A stretch of 64,000 nucleotides of DNA from Actinoallomurus iriomotensis (GTDB taxonomy: Bacteria > Actinomycetota > Actinomycetes > Streptosporangiales > Streptosporangiaceae), in contig NZ_BSTJ01000001.1 of the NCBI RefSeq assembly GCF_030269445.1, positions 459,898 to 523,897 on the forward strand, written 5' to 3'. The notes below the pieces were generated by a model. That model was given only the letters and a program-made list of their open reading frames with translations, did not search any database and was not told where the DNA came from. The position numbers and the translations under genes are program-made. Positions 27,095 through 35,967 of this stretch are shown here, piece by piece. Each line of letters starts with the position of its first letter. The stretch's first letter is position 1.

Positions 27095-28050
27095 CGGCCC
27101 GCGCCCTCCAGCGCCGTCCAGAACTCCTCGGCGGTCAGCTCACCCGGACCGTGCCCCTCACGCGCCGAGCGGTTGGCGAGCCGTCGCAACAGCTCGTTGA
27201 CCGGCGTCGGGATGCCGTGCTCGCGGCCGAGCAGGACGATCTCGCCGTTGAGGTAGTCGACCTCGATCGTGCCGGTGCCGCGCTGGAGGCTCTGGTACGT
27301 CGAGCCGCCGGAGCGGCGGCGGCCCCGTACCGGCCGGGACTGGGAGATGAGGGGCTGGACGTCCGGCGGGTCGACGCCCGCCGCGCGCAGGCAGGCGGTG
27401 CCCTCCTCGCGGGCCCGGCGGACGATCTCCTTGCCCTGGTCGCCGGGGCCGAGCAGCGCCTCGACCGCGTTGCCGAGGTTGTTCAGCAGCTTGCCGTACT
27501 TGTAGCCCATGATGTCCGGCCGCGCCCGCGACTCGAAGGTCGCGCCGGCGAACGCCTCCGCGAGCGAGCGCGCCGTCTCGTCGTCGCCGCGCGGATAGCG
27601 CCCGACGTCGAGGGCGCCGCTGACGGGGGCCATGTACGCCTCGATCACCCCCGGCTCCAGGAACGCCGCCGGCAGCACCACGCACATGCCGTAGACGTCC
27701 GGGAACAGCCGGAGGGCGAGGCGCTCGTTCTCCACGCCGTTCTGGGCGCACGCCACGACGATCTCGGGTGGGGCGGCGGCGTACAGCTCCGCGAGGGCGG
27801 GCAGGGTGTCCTGGGTCTTCATGGCGAGCAGCACCACGTCGCCCGGCGCGAACTTCACGTCGGCCGGGCGGGAGGCGACCGGGATCTCCAGCGTGACGCT
27901 CTCGTCCGGCGTGTCGAGCCGCAGGCCGTGGTCGCGGATCGCCTCGTAGTGGGCGCCGCGGGCGATCAGCGTGACGTCGTGTCCCTGCCGGAACAGCTGG
28001 GCGCCGATCGTTCCCCCGATGGCGCCCGCGCCGTAGACGACGAACCTCAT
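27091..28050 (-). CDS. Ketopantoate reductase family protein
   Basis: A 319-residue NADPH-dependent 2-dehydropantoate 2-reductase family protein (ApbA/PanE). It has the Rossmann motif GAGAIGGTIGAQL (8-20), the substrate-lysine segment LLAMKTQDT, CAQNGVEN, and the C-terminal domain DIMGYKYGKLLNNLGNAVEALLG. A role as PanE in pantothenate synthesis is possible given panB 2 kb away, but many actinobacteria have several paralogues with other substrates. It overlaps the genes on both sides by 4 bp, so the operon is tightly coupled. Confidence 0.87.
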   Translation of the reverse strand: MRFVVYGAGAIGGTIGAQLFRQGHDVTLIARGAHYEAIRDHGLRLDTPDESVTLEIPVASRPADVKFAPGDVVLLAMKTQDTLPALAELYAAAPPEIVVACAQNGVENERLALRLFPDVYGMCVVLPAAFLEPGVIEAYMAPVSGALDVGRYPRGDDETARSLAEAFAGATFESRARPDIMGYKYGKLLNNLGNAVEALLGPGDQGKEIVRRAREEGTACLRAAGVDPPDVQPLISQSRPVRGRRRSGGSTYQSLQRGTGTIEVDYLNGEIVLLGREHGIPTPVNELLRRLANRSAREGHGPGELTAEEFWTALEGAGR

Positions 28051-28727
28051 AGGCCGGTCACCCGTACGCCCGCGTGCGTCTTGTAACGGCGGTTCACCGA
28101 GATGAGGTTGGCGGTCAGCGCCTCGACCTGGTGGGCGTTGCGCAGCCGGCCCCCGTACACGCCGCGCACCCCGGGGATCCGGCCGGCGAGCGCCTGCACG
28201 GTGCCGGTGGCCTCGCGGTCATCGCCGAGCACGAGGACGTCGAGGTCCACCTCGTCGACGTCCGGGTCGAGCAGTACGACCGCCGAGACGTGGTGGAACG
28301 CGGCGACGACGGTGCTGCCGGTGAGCACGGCCGCGGCCTGCTGGGCGGCGCTGCCCTCCTCGACGGGCAGCGCGTACGCGCCCTGCTTGTCGAACCCGAG
28401 CGGGTTGACGCAGTCCACGACGATCTTGCCGTCGAGGTCGTCGCGCAGCGACTCCAGCAGCGCCCGGTGCCCGTCCCACGGCACGGCGACGATCACGACG
28501 TCGGCCTCGCGCGCGGCGACGGCGTTCTCCTCGCCCCGGGCCTGCAGCCCGTCGCCGAGACTCTCGGCCGCCTGCCGGGCACGCTCGGCGCTGCGCGAGC
28601 CGATGATCACGGAGTGGCCCGCGAGCGCGAAACGGCGGGCCAGCCCCTTGCCCTGGTCTCCGGTACCGCCGAGGATCCCGACGGACAGCCCGCTGACGTC
28701 CGGTGATTCAGCCTGCGAAATGGTCAT
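28047..28727 (-). CDS. npdG: F420H2:NADP oxidoreductase
   Basis: A 226-residue enzyme that moves hydride between coenzyme F420 and NADP. The NADP-binding start SVGILGGTGDQGKGLARRFA and the SRS motif in IIGSRSAERARQAAE, together with the block VKCVNPLGF-like VVDCVNPLGFDKQ and AFHHVSAVVL, are typical of NPDG. The start ATG at 28727 was chosen over a 20-residue longer frame. It is first in an operon with the ketopantoate-reductase-like and BtuF-like genes. It implies that the organism makes F420, in line with the F420-type oxidoreductases at 42 and 59 kb. Confidence 0.9.
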   Translation of the reverse strand: MTISQAESPDVSGLSVGILGGTGDQGKGLARRFALAGHSVIIGSRSAERARQAAESLGDGLQARGEENAVAAREADVVIVAVPWDGHRALLESLRDDLDGKIVVDCVNPLGFDKQGAYALPVEEGSAAQQAAAVLTGSTVVAAFHHVSAVVLLDPDVDEVDLDVLVLGDDREATGTVQALAGRIPGVRGVYGGRLRNAHQVEALTANLISVNRRYKTHAGVRVTGL

Positions 28728-28826
28728 GGGGCCGATCCTGCCACGGAGCGGTGAGGCGACGAGCGAGCGGAGTGGCCGGTGAGGCACGAGCCGGCCGCGG
28801 AGCGAGCGAGGAGCCGAGCGCGCCCG

Positions 28827-29576
28827 TCATCCGGCCGGCGACCGGGGTGCGGCGGCCATGGCGGCGCCGACGATGCCGGCGTCGTTGTGCAACTCGGCCG
28901 CCACCACCTCGGCCCGTACGTCCTTCAGGTGCGGGAGGAAGTGTTCGGCACGCTTGCTCACGCCGCCCCCGATGATGATCAGCGAGGGCCAGAGCAGGTC
29001 CTCGACCCGCCGCAGGTACTCCTCCAGCTTCCCGGCCCACTTGTGCCAGCTCCAGTCGTGCACCTCCCGGGCGTGCGCGGAGGCGCGGCGCTCGGCGTCC
29101 TTGCCGCGGATCTCGATGTGCCCCAGCTCGGTATTGGGCACCAGCGTGCCGTCGTTGAACAGCGCGGTGCCGACGCCCGTGCCGAGGGTCACCAGCAGCA
29201 CCGTGCCCGACCGTCCGCGCCCGGCGCCGTGCGCCATCTCCGCCACGCCCGCCGCGTCGGCGTCGTTCAGCAGCGTGACCGGCGTGCCGCACTCGTCGGC
29301 GAGCAGGTCGCGCGCCGCGAGGCCCTCCCATTCGTCGGTCAGGTTCACCGCGGTGCGGGTGACGCCGTCGGTGACCACGCCCGGGAAGGTGACCCCGACC
29401 GGACCGGTCCAGTCGAAGTGCCGGACGATCTGCGCGACCGCCGAGACGACCGGACGGGACGCGGCGGGCGCCGGCGTCTCCACGCGCATGCGGTCACGGG
29501 TGAACCGGCCCGTGACCACGTCGACGGGCGCGCCCTTGATGCCGCTGCCGCCGATGTCGATGCCGAGAATCTCCAT
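28827..29576 (-). CDS. ppgK: Polyphosphate glucokinase
   Basis: A ROK-family kinase that phosphorylates glucose with polyphosphate (often also ATP). The 249-residue protein starts with the phosphate-binding motif GIDIGGSGIKGAPVD, then GVTFPGVV, the catalytic LLNDADAAGVAE and LGTGVGTALF, as in actinobacterial PpgK. The ATG at 29576 is chosen; it removes 17 residues that lie in the divergent intergenic region. The 99 bp between it and npdG contain only repeated GAGCGAGCG words. Confidence 0.93.
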   Translation of the reverse strand: MEILGIDIGGSGIKGAPVDVVTGRFTRDRMRVETPAPAASRPVVSAVAQIVRHFDWTGPVGVTFPGVVTDGVTRTAVNLTDEWEGLAARDLLADECGTPVTLLNDADAAGVAEMAHGAGRGRSGTVLLVTLGTGVGTALFNDGTLVPNTELGHIEIRGKDAERRASAHAREVHDWSWHKWAGKLEEYLRRVEDLLWPSLIIIGGGVSKRAEHFLPHLKDVRAEVVAAELHNDAGIVGAAMAAAPRSPAG

Positions 29577-29692
29577 GACACATGCGTACACCACGCCGTC
29601 TCGCCCGATGCGCCCGGCTCGGGACACGTGACCTTCCCACCTCGCCGCCGATGAGGGTGAGACTCCGGGGTCCGTACGGCACGATGGGAACC

Positions 29693-30274
29693 ATGGACGC
29701 GAGTCAGGTCAGGGCTCTGCGAGAGCTGCTGGCGACCACCGGCTGGCCGGAGCGCACCCAGGACTTCGCCCGCTCTCTGCGCGCTTCCGCCCGGGTGCCG
29801 GGCGGCCTGCTGCTGTTCGGCCCGCGCGACGACGAGCCGTGGCACCTCGCCGCACACCTGGACGACGAGAGCCGCCTGTGCGGGCTGCCGGAGATCAGCC
29901 CCACACTCGTCCGCTGGGACCCGCCGCCCGGCGCGCCGGCCCATCTGAGGATCGGGCTCGACCGGCTGGAGGCCGCACGCCGCGGCGAGACGCTCCTCGT
30001 CGTGTCGGAGGAGACCGCCCCGGAGGGCGTGCTCGAACGCGTCGACGACGCCCGCCGGATCGGCGCGACGGTCTTCGCGCTGGAGGGGGGCGACGAGGAG
30101 CTGCGCGGGCTCGCGCACGAGTCACTGTCCGTGCCGCCGAGCGAGTCCGCGATCTCCTTCGACGCCGCCCAGCACCTGGTGAGCGCCGCGACGGGCGAAC
30201 CGCGCGTCAAACGCGGCCTGCGCGACCGCCTGGCCGGCCTCCTCGACACGATCACCGGCCCGCCGGCCGGCTGA
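29693..30274 (+). CDS. Conserved hypothetical protein
   Basis: A 193-residue soluble protein of unknown function that looks like a conserved actinobacterial family, beginning MDASQVRALRELLATTGWPERTQDFARSL in two halves and ending KRGLRDRLAGLLDTITG. Residues 25-125 look like a mixed alpha/beta domain; no catalytic motif or membrane segment is recognised. Start: ATG at 29693, with another ATG 9 bp upstream (29684). It is divergent from ppgK and 36 bp from the convergent 57-residue gene. Its position next to map and panB may be conserved. Confidence 0.75.
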   Translation: MDASQVRALRELLATTGWPERTQDFARSLRASARVPGGLLLFGPRDDEPWHLAAHLDDESRLCGLPEISPTLVRWDPPPGAPAHLRIGLDRLEAARRGETLLVVSEETAPEGVLERVDDARRIGATVFALEGGDEELRGLAHESLSVPPSESAISFDAAQHLVSAATGEPRVKRGLRDRLAGLLDTITGPPAG

Positions 30275-30310
30275 CCGTCTCCGGCCCGACGGCCCCCTCT
30301 CGCGCTCGCG

Positions 30311-30484
30311 TCAGTTGTCGTCTTGGGCCTCCCACTGTTCGTTGCGCTCGCGGGCGTGCTGGAGCGCGTTCGCGGCCTGGGCCTCCGTGGCGTACGGGCC
30401 CATCCGGTCGCGGTCGGGGCACCCGGGGCCGTGCTCGACCCGCATGTGCTTGAGACAGAAGAACCACTCGCCGTCGTCGCTCAT
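30311..30484 (-). CDS. 57-residue conserved small protein
   Basis: A small cytoplasmic protein with sequence MSDDGEWFFCLKHMRVEHGP at its start, then GCPDRDRMGPYAT and a helical tail ending in QWEAQDDN. The spacing of Cys, two His and Cys (CLKHMRVEHGPGC) could bind a metal, and the protein type is widespread and short in actinobacteria as far as I can recall. Start: second of two adjacent ATGs, 5 bp after AGGAGG (the first would be too close). It is antiparallel to map, with 58 bp between the starts, so the two promoters face apart. Confidence 0.8.
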   Translation of the reverse strand: MSDDGEWFFCLKHMRVEHGPGCPDRDRMGPYATEAQAANALQHARERNEQWEAQDDN

Positions 30485-30542
30485 CATCGCCTCCTGATCG
30501 ACTTGTCATCCTTCCCCTCACGGGCAACTACACTCCAACACC

Positions 30543-31391
30543 ATGACGACGCAACTCCGTCCCGGCCGCGTCTCGCCGATGCGCACGGTGCCCGCAGAGA
30601 TTTCCCGCCCGGAGTACGTCGGCAAGAAGTTCCCCCGCACCGGCGAGCCCGACGTCAAGACGCCGGAGATCATCGAGCGGATGCGGGTGGCCGGCCGGAT
30701 CGCGGCGCAGGCGATGGCCGAGGTCGCCAAGCACATCGAGCCCGGCGTCACCACCGACGAGCTCGACCGCATCGGGCACGAGTTCATGCTCGACCACGGC
30801 GCCTACCCCTCGACGCTCGGCTACCGCGGGTTCCCCAAGTCGCTGTGCACCTCGCTGAACGAGGTGATCTGCCACGGCATCCCGGACGACACGGTCGTGC
30901 GCGACGGCGACATCATCAACATCGACATCACCGCGTTCAAGGACGGCGTGCACGGCGACACCGACGCGACGTACCTCGTCGGCGACGTCGACGAGGAGTC
31001 CCGGCTGCTCGTCGAGCGCACCCAGGAGGCCCTGGCCCGCGCCATCAAGGCGGTGCGCCCCGGCCGGCGGCTCAACGTCATCGGCCGGGTGATCGAGTCC
31101 TACGCCAAGCGGTTCGGGTACGGCGTGGTCCGCGACTTCACCGGCCACGGCATCGGCACGACGTTCCACTCCGGGCTGATCGTGCCGCACTACGACGACC
31201 CGAACGCCTCGACCGTCATCGAGACGGGCATGACGTTCACCATCGAGCCGATGCTGACCCTCGGCACGATCGAGTACGAGATCTGGCCCGACAAGTGGAC
31301 GGTCGTGACGAAGGACCGCAAGCGCACCGCCCAGTTCGAGCACACGCTCCTCGTCACCGACGACGGCGCGGAGATCCTCACCCTCCCCTGA
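30543..31391 (+). CDS. map: Methionine aminopeptidase, type I
   Basis: Removes the N-terminal Met from nascent proteins. The 282-residue protein has all five metal ligands of the pita-bread fold: Asp in [10 protein letters not shown], Asp in [11 protein letters not shown], His in [13 protein letters not shown], Glu in [10 protein letters not shown] and Glu in AQFEHTLLV. The short N-terminal extension (about 40 residues with [13 protein letters not shown]) is typical of actinobacterial MetAP1c. Start: ATG at 30543. Confidence 0.96.
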   Translation: MTTQLRPGRVSPMRTVPAEISRPEYVGKKFPRTGEPDVKTPEIIERMRVAGRIAAQAMAEVAKHIEPGVTTDELDRIGHEFMLDHGAYPSTLGYRGFPKSLCTSLNEVICHGIPDDTVVRDGDIINIDITAFKDGVHGDTDATYLVGDVDEESRLLVERTQEALARAIKAVRPGRRLNVIGRVIESYAKRFGYGVVRDFTGHGIGTTFHSGLIVPHYDDPNASTVIETGMTFTIEPMLTLGTIEYEIWPDKWTVVTKDRKRTAQFEHTLLVTDDGAEILTLP

Positions 31392-31424
31392 GATAACGCC
31401 GCGCGGCGGGGTACGCAACGCCGT

Positions 31425-32387
31425 ATGGCGGAACTACGGACCTACCGCAGCAAACGCGACGCGCGCCGTACGCCGGAGCCGGTCCCGGCGGAGGGTCCGC
31501 TGCCCGAGGGCAACGACGACACGTTCGTCATCCAGGAGCACCACGCGCGGCGGCTGCACTGGGACTTCCGGCTCGAACGCGACGGCGTGCTGGTCTCGTG
31601 GGCCCTGCCCAAGGGTGTGCCGGACGACCCGAAGGTCAACCACCTCGCCGTGCACACCGAGGACCACCCGCTGGAGTACGCCTCGTTCGCCGGGGAGATC
31701 CCGCAGGGCGAGTACGGCGGCGGCCAGGTGATGATCTGGGACCGCGGCACGTACGAGACCGAGAAGTGGACCGAGCGCGAGGTCAAGATCGTGCTGCACG
31801 GCGGCCGGGTCTCGGGCCGGTACGTCCTGTTCCCCACGAACGGCAAGAACTGGATGATCCACCGGATGGATCCGCCGGTCTCCCCCGACGCCGACCCGAT
31901 GCCCGAGGACGTACGCCCGATCGTGCCCGAGAAGCGCGCGCGGCTGCCGCAGCGGCATGACGAGTACGGATACGAGTTCGCCTGGGGCGGGCGGCGGCTG
32001 ATCGCGTACGGCGAGCGAGGGCCGGCGCGTGTCGTCGCCGCGGACGGCAGGCCCGCGAAGGCGCCGCGCGGGCTCGGCGAGGCGCTCGGGATCCACCGTG
32101 CGGTCCTCGACGGAGAGCTGACCGACACCGGCGGCGACACGTACATGATCTACGACCTGCTCTACCTGGACGGGCGGTCGCTGCTGGACGAGCCGTACGA
32201 GCGGCGCCGTGAGCTGCTCGGCGACCTGGAGCTGTCCGGGCCGCACTGGCAGACCGCACCCTGGTTCGACGACGGCGAGGCGGTACGCGAGGCTGCGCGC
32301 GAACAACACCTTCCGGGCGTCGTCGCCAAGCGCCTCGACGCGCCGTACCGTCCGGGTAAGGCCGACTGGCGCCTGATCCCGGTCTGA
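31425..32387 (+). CDS. LigD-like 3'-phosphoesterase with inactive ligase domain
   Basis: A 320-residue protein with an N-terminal DNA 3'-phosphoesterase domain (about 35-155; FVIQEHHARRLHWDFRLERDG carries the metal-binding His and Asp, and VKIVLHGGRVSGRYVLFP follows) fused to a partial ATP-dependent ligase adenylation domain (about 185-320). The ligase motif I, normally E-K-W/x-D-G with the nucleophile Lys, reads EFAWGGRR here, so adenylate transfer is impossible; LDGEL and GVVAKR survive and the OB domain is absent. No Ku or polymerase gene is nearby. It may trim 3' ends in repair with another ligase. Confidence 0.87.
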   Translation: MAELRTYRSKRDARRTPEPVPAEGPLPEGNDDTFVIQEHHARRLHWDFRLERDGVLVSWALPKGVPDDPKVNHLAVHTEDHPLEYASFAGEIPQGEYGGGQVMIWDRGTYETEKWTEREVKIVLHGGRVSGRYVLFPTNGKNWMIHRMDPPVSPDADPMPEDVRPIVPEKRARLPQRHDEYGYEFAWGGRRLIAYGERGPARVVAADGRPAKAPRGLGEALGIHRAVLDGELTDTGGDTYMIYDLLYLDGRSLLDEPYERRRELLGDLELSGPHWQTAPWFDDGEAVREAAREQHLPGVVAKRLDAPYRPGKADWRLIPV

Positions 32388-32545
32388 GCTGCGCGGTTCG
32401 ACCGTGTTGCTGGGTTAATCTGACGAATTCCGCTGACACACGGTGAACGTGCGCATCTGCTCCGGCGCGTCGTCCAGCATCGAAGGCCCTCGGCCCGTTA
32501 CAGTCCGCGCGTGGTTAATACGTGGGCAAAGCGAGTGATGTACGC

Positions 32546-33292
32546 ATGATGGGGCATACTCACGCCCTGGCGGGGGCTGTCGCGTGGCTGGGAGTGGTGC
32601 CCTTCCTCGCGGACTATGGAATGAAGATGACGCCCGGTGAGATCGTCGCCGGCTCCGTCGTCTGTGCGGGGGCGGCGCTGCTGCCCGACATCGACCACCA
32701 CAGCGGTTCGATCGCACAGGCGCTCGGGCCGGTCACGAAGGTCCTGTGCAAGGGCGTCGCGTGGATCTCCGGCGGGCACCGGCACGCGACGCACTCACTG
32801 TTCTTCATCGTGCTGATGACGTTCGGCACCGACCTGCTCGCCCAGTACTTCCGGCCCGGCTGGTGGGTCGAGCTCTTCCTGCTCATCTGTCTGGGGCTGC
32901 GAGGGGTCGGAATCCACGTCCCCGAGCGCGAGCACTTCAACGTGATCATCAACGGCGCCCTGGCACTCGGCCTGACCTATCTCATGATCGGCATGCACTT
33001 CGCCGGGCCGGGGATCGACCTGTTCATGGGCCACTACTACCTGGGCTGGGCGGGTCTGTCGGTGGGGCTCGGCTGCCTCATGCACATTTTCACCGACTGC
33101 CTGACGCCGGAGGGCTGCCCGATCTTCTGGCCGTGGAACAAGCGGTTCAACATCCCGCTCGTACCGCGCACCAACGGCCTCATGGAGAAGTGGGTGGTCC
33201 TCCCGATCCTCACCCTCGGCGTGGTCATCCTGGCGATCCGCACGTCGGTCGGCGGCTTCGCCGTGCACTGGCTCCAGCACAAAAGCGGCTGA
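32546..33292 (+). CDS. Membrane-bound YdjM-like metal-dependent hydrolase
   Basis: A 248-residue integral membrane protein of the YdjM/DUF457 type. It begins with the family start MMGHTHALAGAVAWLG and contains the metal-binding-like LLPDIDHHSG, the second His/Asp set GGHRHATHSLFF and HIFTDCLTPEG, between four to six hydrophobic helices. The function of the family is not settled; members are often called metal-dependent hydrolases. The start choice between 32546 and 32549 cannot be decided from ribosome binding sites. It is closed by a strong hairpin. Confidence 0.85.
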   Translation: MMGHTHALAGAVAWLGVVPFLADYGMKMTPGEIVAGSVVCAGAALLPDIDHHSGSIAQALGPVTKVLCKGVAWISGGHRHATHSLFFIVLMTFGTDLLAQYFRPGWWVELFLLICLGLRGVGIHVPEREHFNVIINGALALGLTYLMIGMHFAGPGIDLFMGHYYLGWAGLSVGLGCLMHIFTDCLTPEGCPIFWPWNKRFNIPLVPRTNGLMEKWVVLPILTLGVVILAIRTSVGGFAVHWLQHKSG

Positions 33293-33299
33293 GCGCGAA

Positions 33300-33338
33300 A
33301 CCGGCCCATCTCCTGTCTCCGGCAAAGGATGGGCCGGT
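33300..33338 (+). terminator. Hairpin after the YdjM-like gene
   Basis: ACCGGCCCATC (33300-33310) pairs with GATGGGCCGGT (33328-33338), an 11-bp GC-rich stem with a 17-nt loop, 8 bp after the stop codon. No U-run follows, as is usual for actinobacterial terminators. Confidence 0.65.
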
Positions 33339-33389
33339 CCGGCCTGCCGTACCGCTTGCCGTCCGTGACTGCGGGGAACAGCAGTCTGC

Positions 33390-34436
33390 ATGAAGCGACA
33401 CACGCGGTCCGCCTCGGCGGTGGTCGCCGGGCTGGCGCTGATCGCGGGCTGCGGCACCGAGGTGCGGCGGGACACCCGGCCCGGCGCGGTGGGCGCGGGA
33501 ACGCCCGTCTCCGGCGACGTGCTCGAGCAGCAGTTCGAGCAGGTCGTCAAGAGGGTGCTGCCCTCCGTCGTGCAGATCAACACCGACTCGGGTCTCGGGT
33601 CGGGCATCGTCTATGACGACAAGGGCGACATCGTCACCAACGATCACGTCGTGGCGGGCGCGCAGCGCCTGCAGGTGACCTCGCCCAGCTCCAAGACGCC
33701 GCTGCCCGCGACGCTCGTCGGGGAGTTCGCCGCGAACGACCTCGCCGTCGTCCGGGTGAGGAACGCTCCGCTCACCCGGGCGACGTTCGGCGACTCCGGG
33801 CGGCTGGCCGTGGGCCAGATCGTGCTGGCGATGGGCAACCCGCTGGGCCTGTCCGGGAGCGTCACCAACGGCATCGTCTCCGCCCTGGGGCGTACGGTCA
33901 GCTCCCAGCGCGAGGGGTCCTTCCCCGGCGCGACGATCGCCGGCGCCGTCCAGACGAGCGCGCCGATCAACCCGGGCAACAGCGGCGGGGCTCTGGTCAC
34001 CCTGAGCAACCAGGTGGTCGGCATCCCGACGCTGACCGTCACGGACCCGCAGATCGGCGGCGCGGCGGCGGGCATCGGGTTCGCCATCCCGAGCAACACG
34101 GTCAAGCTGATCGCCGACCAGCTCATCGCGTCGGGGCGCGTGAAGGAGTCCGGACGCGCCGCGATCGGCGCCAAGGTGCGCACGGTGGTCGACCTGCGGG
34201 GCGACGTCGAGGGCGTCGGCGTCGTCTCCGTGACACCGGGCGGCCCCGCGGCGAATGCCGGAATCGTCGCGGACGACGTCATCCTGTCGGTCAACGGCGT
34301 CCGCACCCAGACGACGACGGCCCTGTCCGAGGCGCTCGCCACCCTCAAGCCCGGCCAGAAGGTGAAGGCACAGATCATGCGCCCCGACGGCGCGCGTCAG
34401 ACGGTGACCATCACACTCGGGCAGCTCCCGGGCTGA
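33390..34436 (+). CDS. HtrA-like serine protease lipoprotein
   Basis: A 348-residue envelope protease of the HtrA/DegP class with a lipoprotein signal (lipobox LIAGC, Cys21) instead of the transmembrane anchor common in actinobacteria. The trypsin-like domain has the triad His86 (TNDHVV), Asp117 (NDLAVV) and Ser198 (GNSGGAL). A single PDZ domain follows at about 245-340 (GVVSVTPGGPAANAG, ADDVILSVNG). It probably takes part in envelope protein quality control. Start ATG at 33390. Confidence 0.92.
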   Translation: MKRHTRSASAVVAGLALIAGCGTEVRRDTRPGAVGAGTPVSGDVLEQQFEQVVKRVLPSVVQINTDSGLGSGIVYDDKGDIVTNDHVVAGAQRLQVTSPSSKTPLPATLVGEFAANDLAVVRVRNAPLTRATFGDSGRLAVGQIVLAMGNPLGLSGSVTNGIVSALGRTVSSQREGSFPGATIAGAVQTSAPINPGNSGGALVTLSNQVVGIPTLTVTDPQIGGAAAGIGFAIPSNTVKLIADQLIASGRVKESGRAAIGAKVRTVVDLRGDVEGVGVVSVTPGGPAANAGIVADDVILSVNGVRTQTTTALSEALATLKPGQKVKAQIMRPDGARQTVTITLGQLPG

Positions 34437-34472
34437 GCGCCCCGTCTCAAAAGTCGCCTTCTGAGCCTTGGG

Positions 34473-35560
34473 TCATGTGCGCAGGTCGCCGGTCAGTTCA
34501 CTGACCGGTTCTAGGTCGAGGCCGAGGCCGGCCGCCCAGGCGAGGACGTCGGTGAGGGTGGGCGGGGTCGATCCGGTCTAGCGGAGGTGGGCCCACTGCC
34601 GGCGGGTGAGCGCCAGGTAACGAAGGCCGGGCAGGCTGGACAGGACGGCCAGGTCGGTCAGGTCGCGGGCGTCGGCGCGGGACAGGTCGAGGCCGTGCAG
34701 GTTGGGGATGGTGCGCAGCGGCGTGAGGTCAACCTGGCCGATAATGCCCAGGTCCAGTGAGGTGAGGGCGGGGTGGTCGGCGAGCGGGGTGAGGGCCGCG
34801 CCGTCCACGGTGAGCCGTAGGTCTTCGACGGGCAGTTCGCCGATGGGGGTCAGGTCGGCGGTCGTGCCGCGGTTCATGCGCAGGCGCAGCAGGTGGGTGC
34901 CGCGGTCAGTGGGGTCAGGTCGACCAGGTCTGCGGGGTCGTTGACGTGGACCTCCTGGAGTCCGGGCGGGACCGGGTTCGGGATGGCGCCGGTCACCGTG
35001 CTCGGGACCTCGTCCTCGTAGACGTCCGCCCACAGATCGAGGCCGCCGGGCCGGCGCGTGTCAGGGGTGTAGGCGCCCTGTTCCAACCGGTCCAGGTAGC
35101 CGCCCAGCAGCGACGTCACCGAGTCGGCCACGTAGATCGGATGGTCGGGCGGATCGGGGCCGTACTTGATGACCTGGCCGGGGCGGCCGTCACGGGCCGG
35201 GGCCAGGTCGACCGCCAGGGCGTCGCCGTCGTTCGCCATGGCGAAGGTCACCCAGCCGGGGTGGGCTGCGCAGCGCCGGACCGTGTGCGGCGGATCGGCG
35301 TGCAGGAAGACCTCGTCCCAGTCCGCGTCCGGGTCCGCACAGCCCGGGACCGTCTGCTCGAGATGTTCCCTGATCAGGCTCTCCAGGCTCAGCCAGCAGG
35401 CGTTCGCGAACAGGCTTCGGTCGGGGCCTCGCGGGTCCTCCCCGTCGGCGACCAGGTACATGGCCTTCAGATCGGCGGGCAGGGGAAAACCCGGGCGATG
35501 TTCGGCCTCCTCGATCGCGGCGGGAGAAGCCGCCGGCGACCGTTGCTCGGGCCGCCCTTA
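34473..35560 (-). pseudogene. Decayed SUKH (SMI1/KNR4) and leucine-rich-repeat protein
   Basis: The remnant encodes, from the right, a SUKH-like domain (EEAEHRPGFPLPADLKAMYL, then HPGWVTFAMANDGDALAVDL and GQVIKYGPD), followed after a frameshift near 34900 by leucine-rich-type repeats (DLTPIGELPVEDLRL, ALTPLADHPALTSLDLG). An in-frame TAG at 34578-34580 interrupts the C-terminus, which continues to a natural stop at 34473 (LTDVLAWAAGLGLDL). The N-terminus upstream of 35461 is also broken between frames. SUKH proteins are often immunity proteins for polymorphic toxins. Confidence 0.75.
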
Positions 35561-35967
35561 GGATCGCCGACCGCCGCGCGAGGTGGTCACGCAGCCGCCG
35601 CACCGCCGGCTCCGGATCGCCCGCCGGGAGCGGTGCCCGCCTCCTGCCGGAGACCCGACGGGACGAACCGGTGGCCGGGAACCAGCACCACCTCGAACCC
35701 GCCCCCTCGGAAGGGGGGAACGCTGACATACGGGCCGCGCGCATCGGGTCGACTGTCTGTGACCTCTACGGGCCGATGCCGATCGAGCACAGGTCGAAAA
35801 CGCTGCCCGCCATGCCGGGTGCCTCTCACGCCTCTGTGTTGAGGGAAAACGCCGCAATGCCGACCTCCCGAGGGTGTCAACCTGGGGAGGTCGGCATTGG
35901 CGTTCTTGCCTCGCCGTGCAGTGCCCAGCACCGCTTTCACCGCGGCGACCAGCGGCTCTGCTCGGTC
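35561..35967. other. Region without intact gene
   Basis: Between the decayed SUKH gene and the exporter permease no intact gene is seen. The right half holds the strong hairpin at 35856-35898. The left half has fragments such as RRLRDHLARRSAILRAARA in shifted frames, which may be the broken 5' part of the SUKH gene. Confidence 0.45.
35856..35898 (-). terminator. Rho-independent-like terminator of the exporter operon
   Basis: AATGCCGACCTCCC (35856-35869) and GGGAGGTCGGCATT (35885-35898) form a perfect 14-bp stem with a 15-nt loop. On the minus strand it lies 69 bp after the permease stop and is followed by GCGGCGTTTTCC, a short T-rich tail. Confidence 0.75.

Noticed and set aside
28741-28815. 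Repeated GAGCGAGCG words between npdG and ppgK
   Set aside because: Such GC-rich words are common in actinobacterial intergenic DNA and do not form a strong defined structure here.
32415-32480. A 21-codon minus-strand ORF before the YdjM-like gene
   Set aside because: No ribosome binding site, no resemblance to known peptides, and no neighbouring gene that would explain it.
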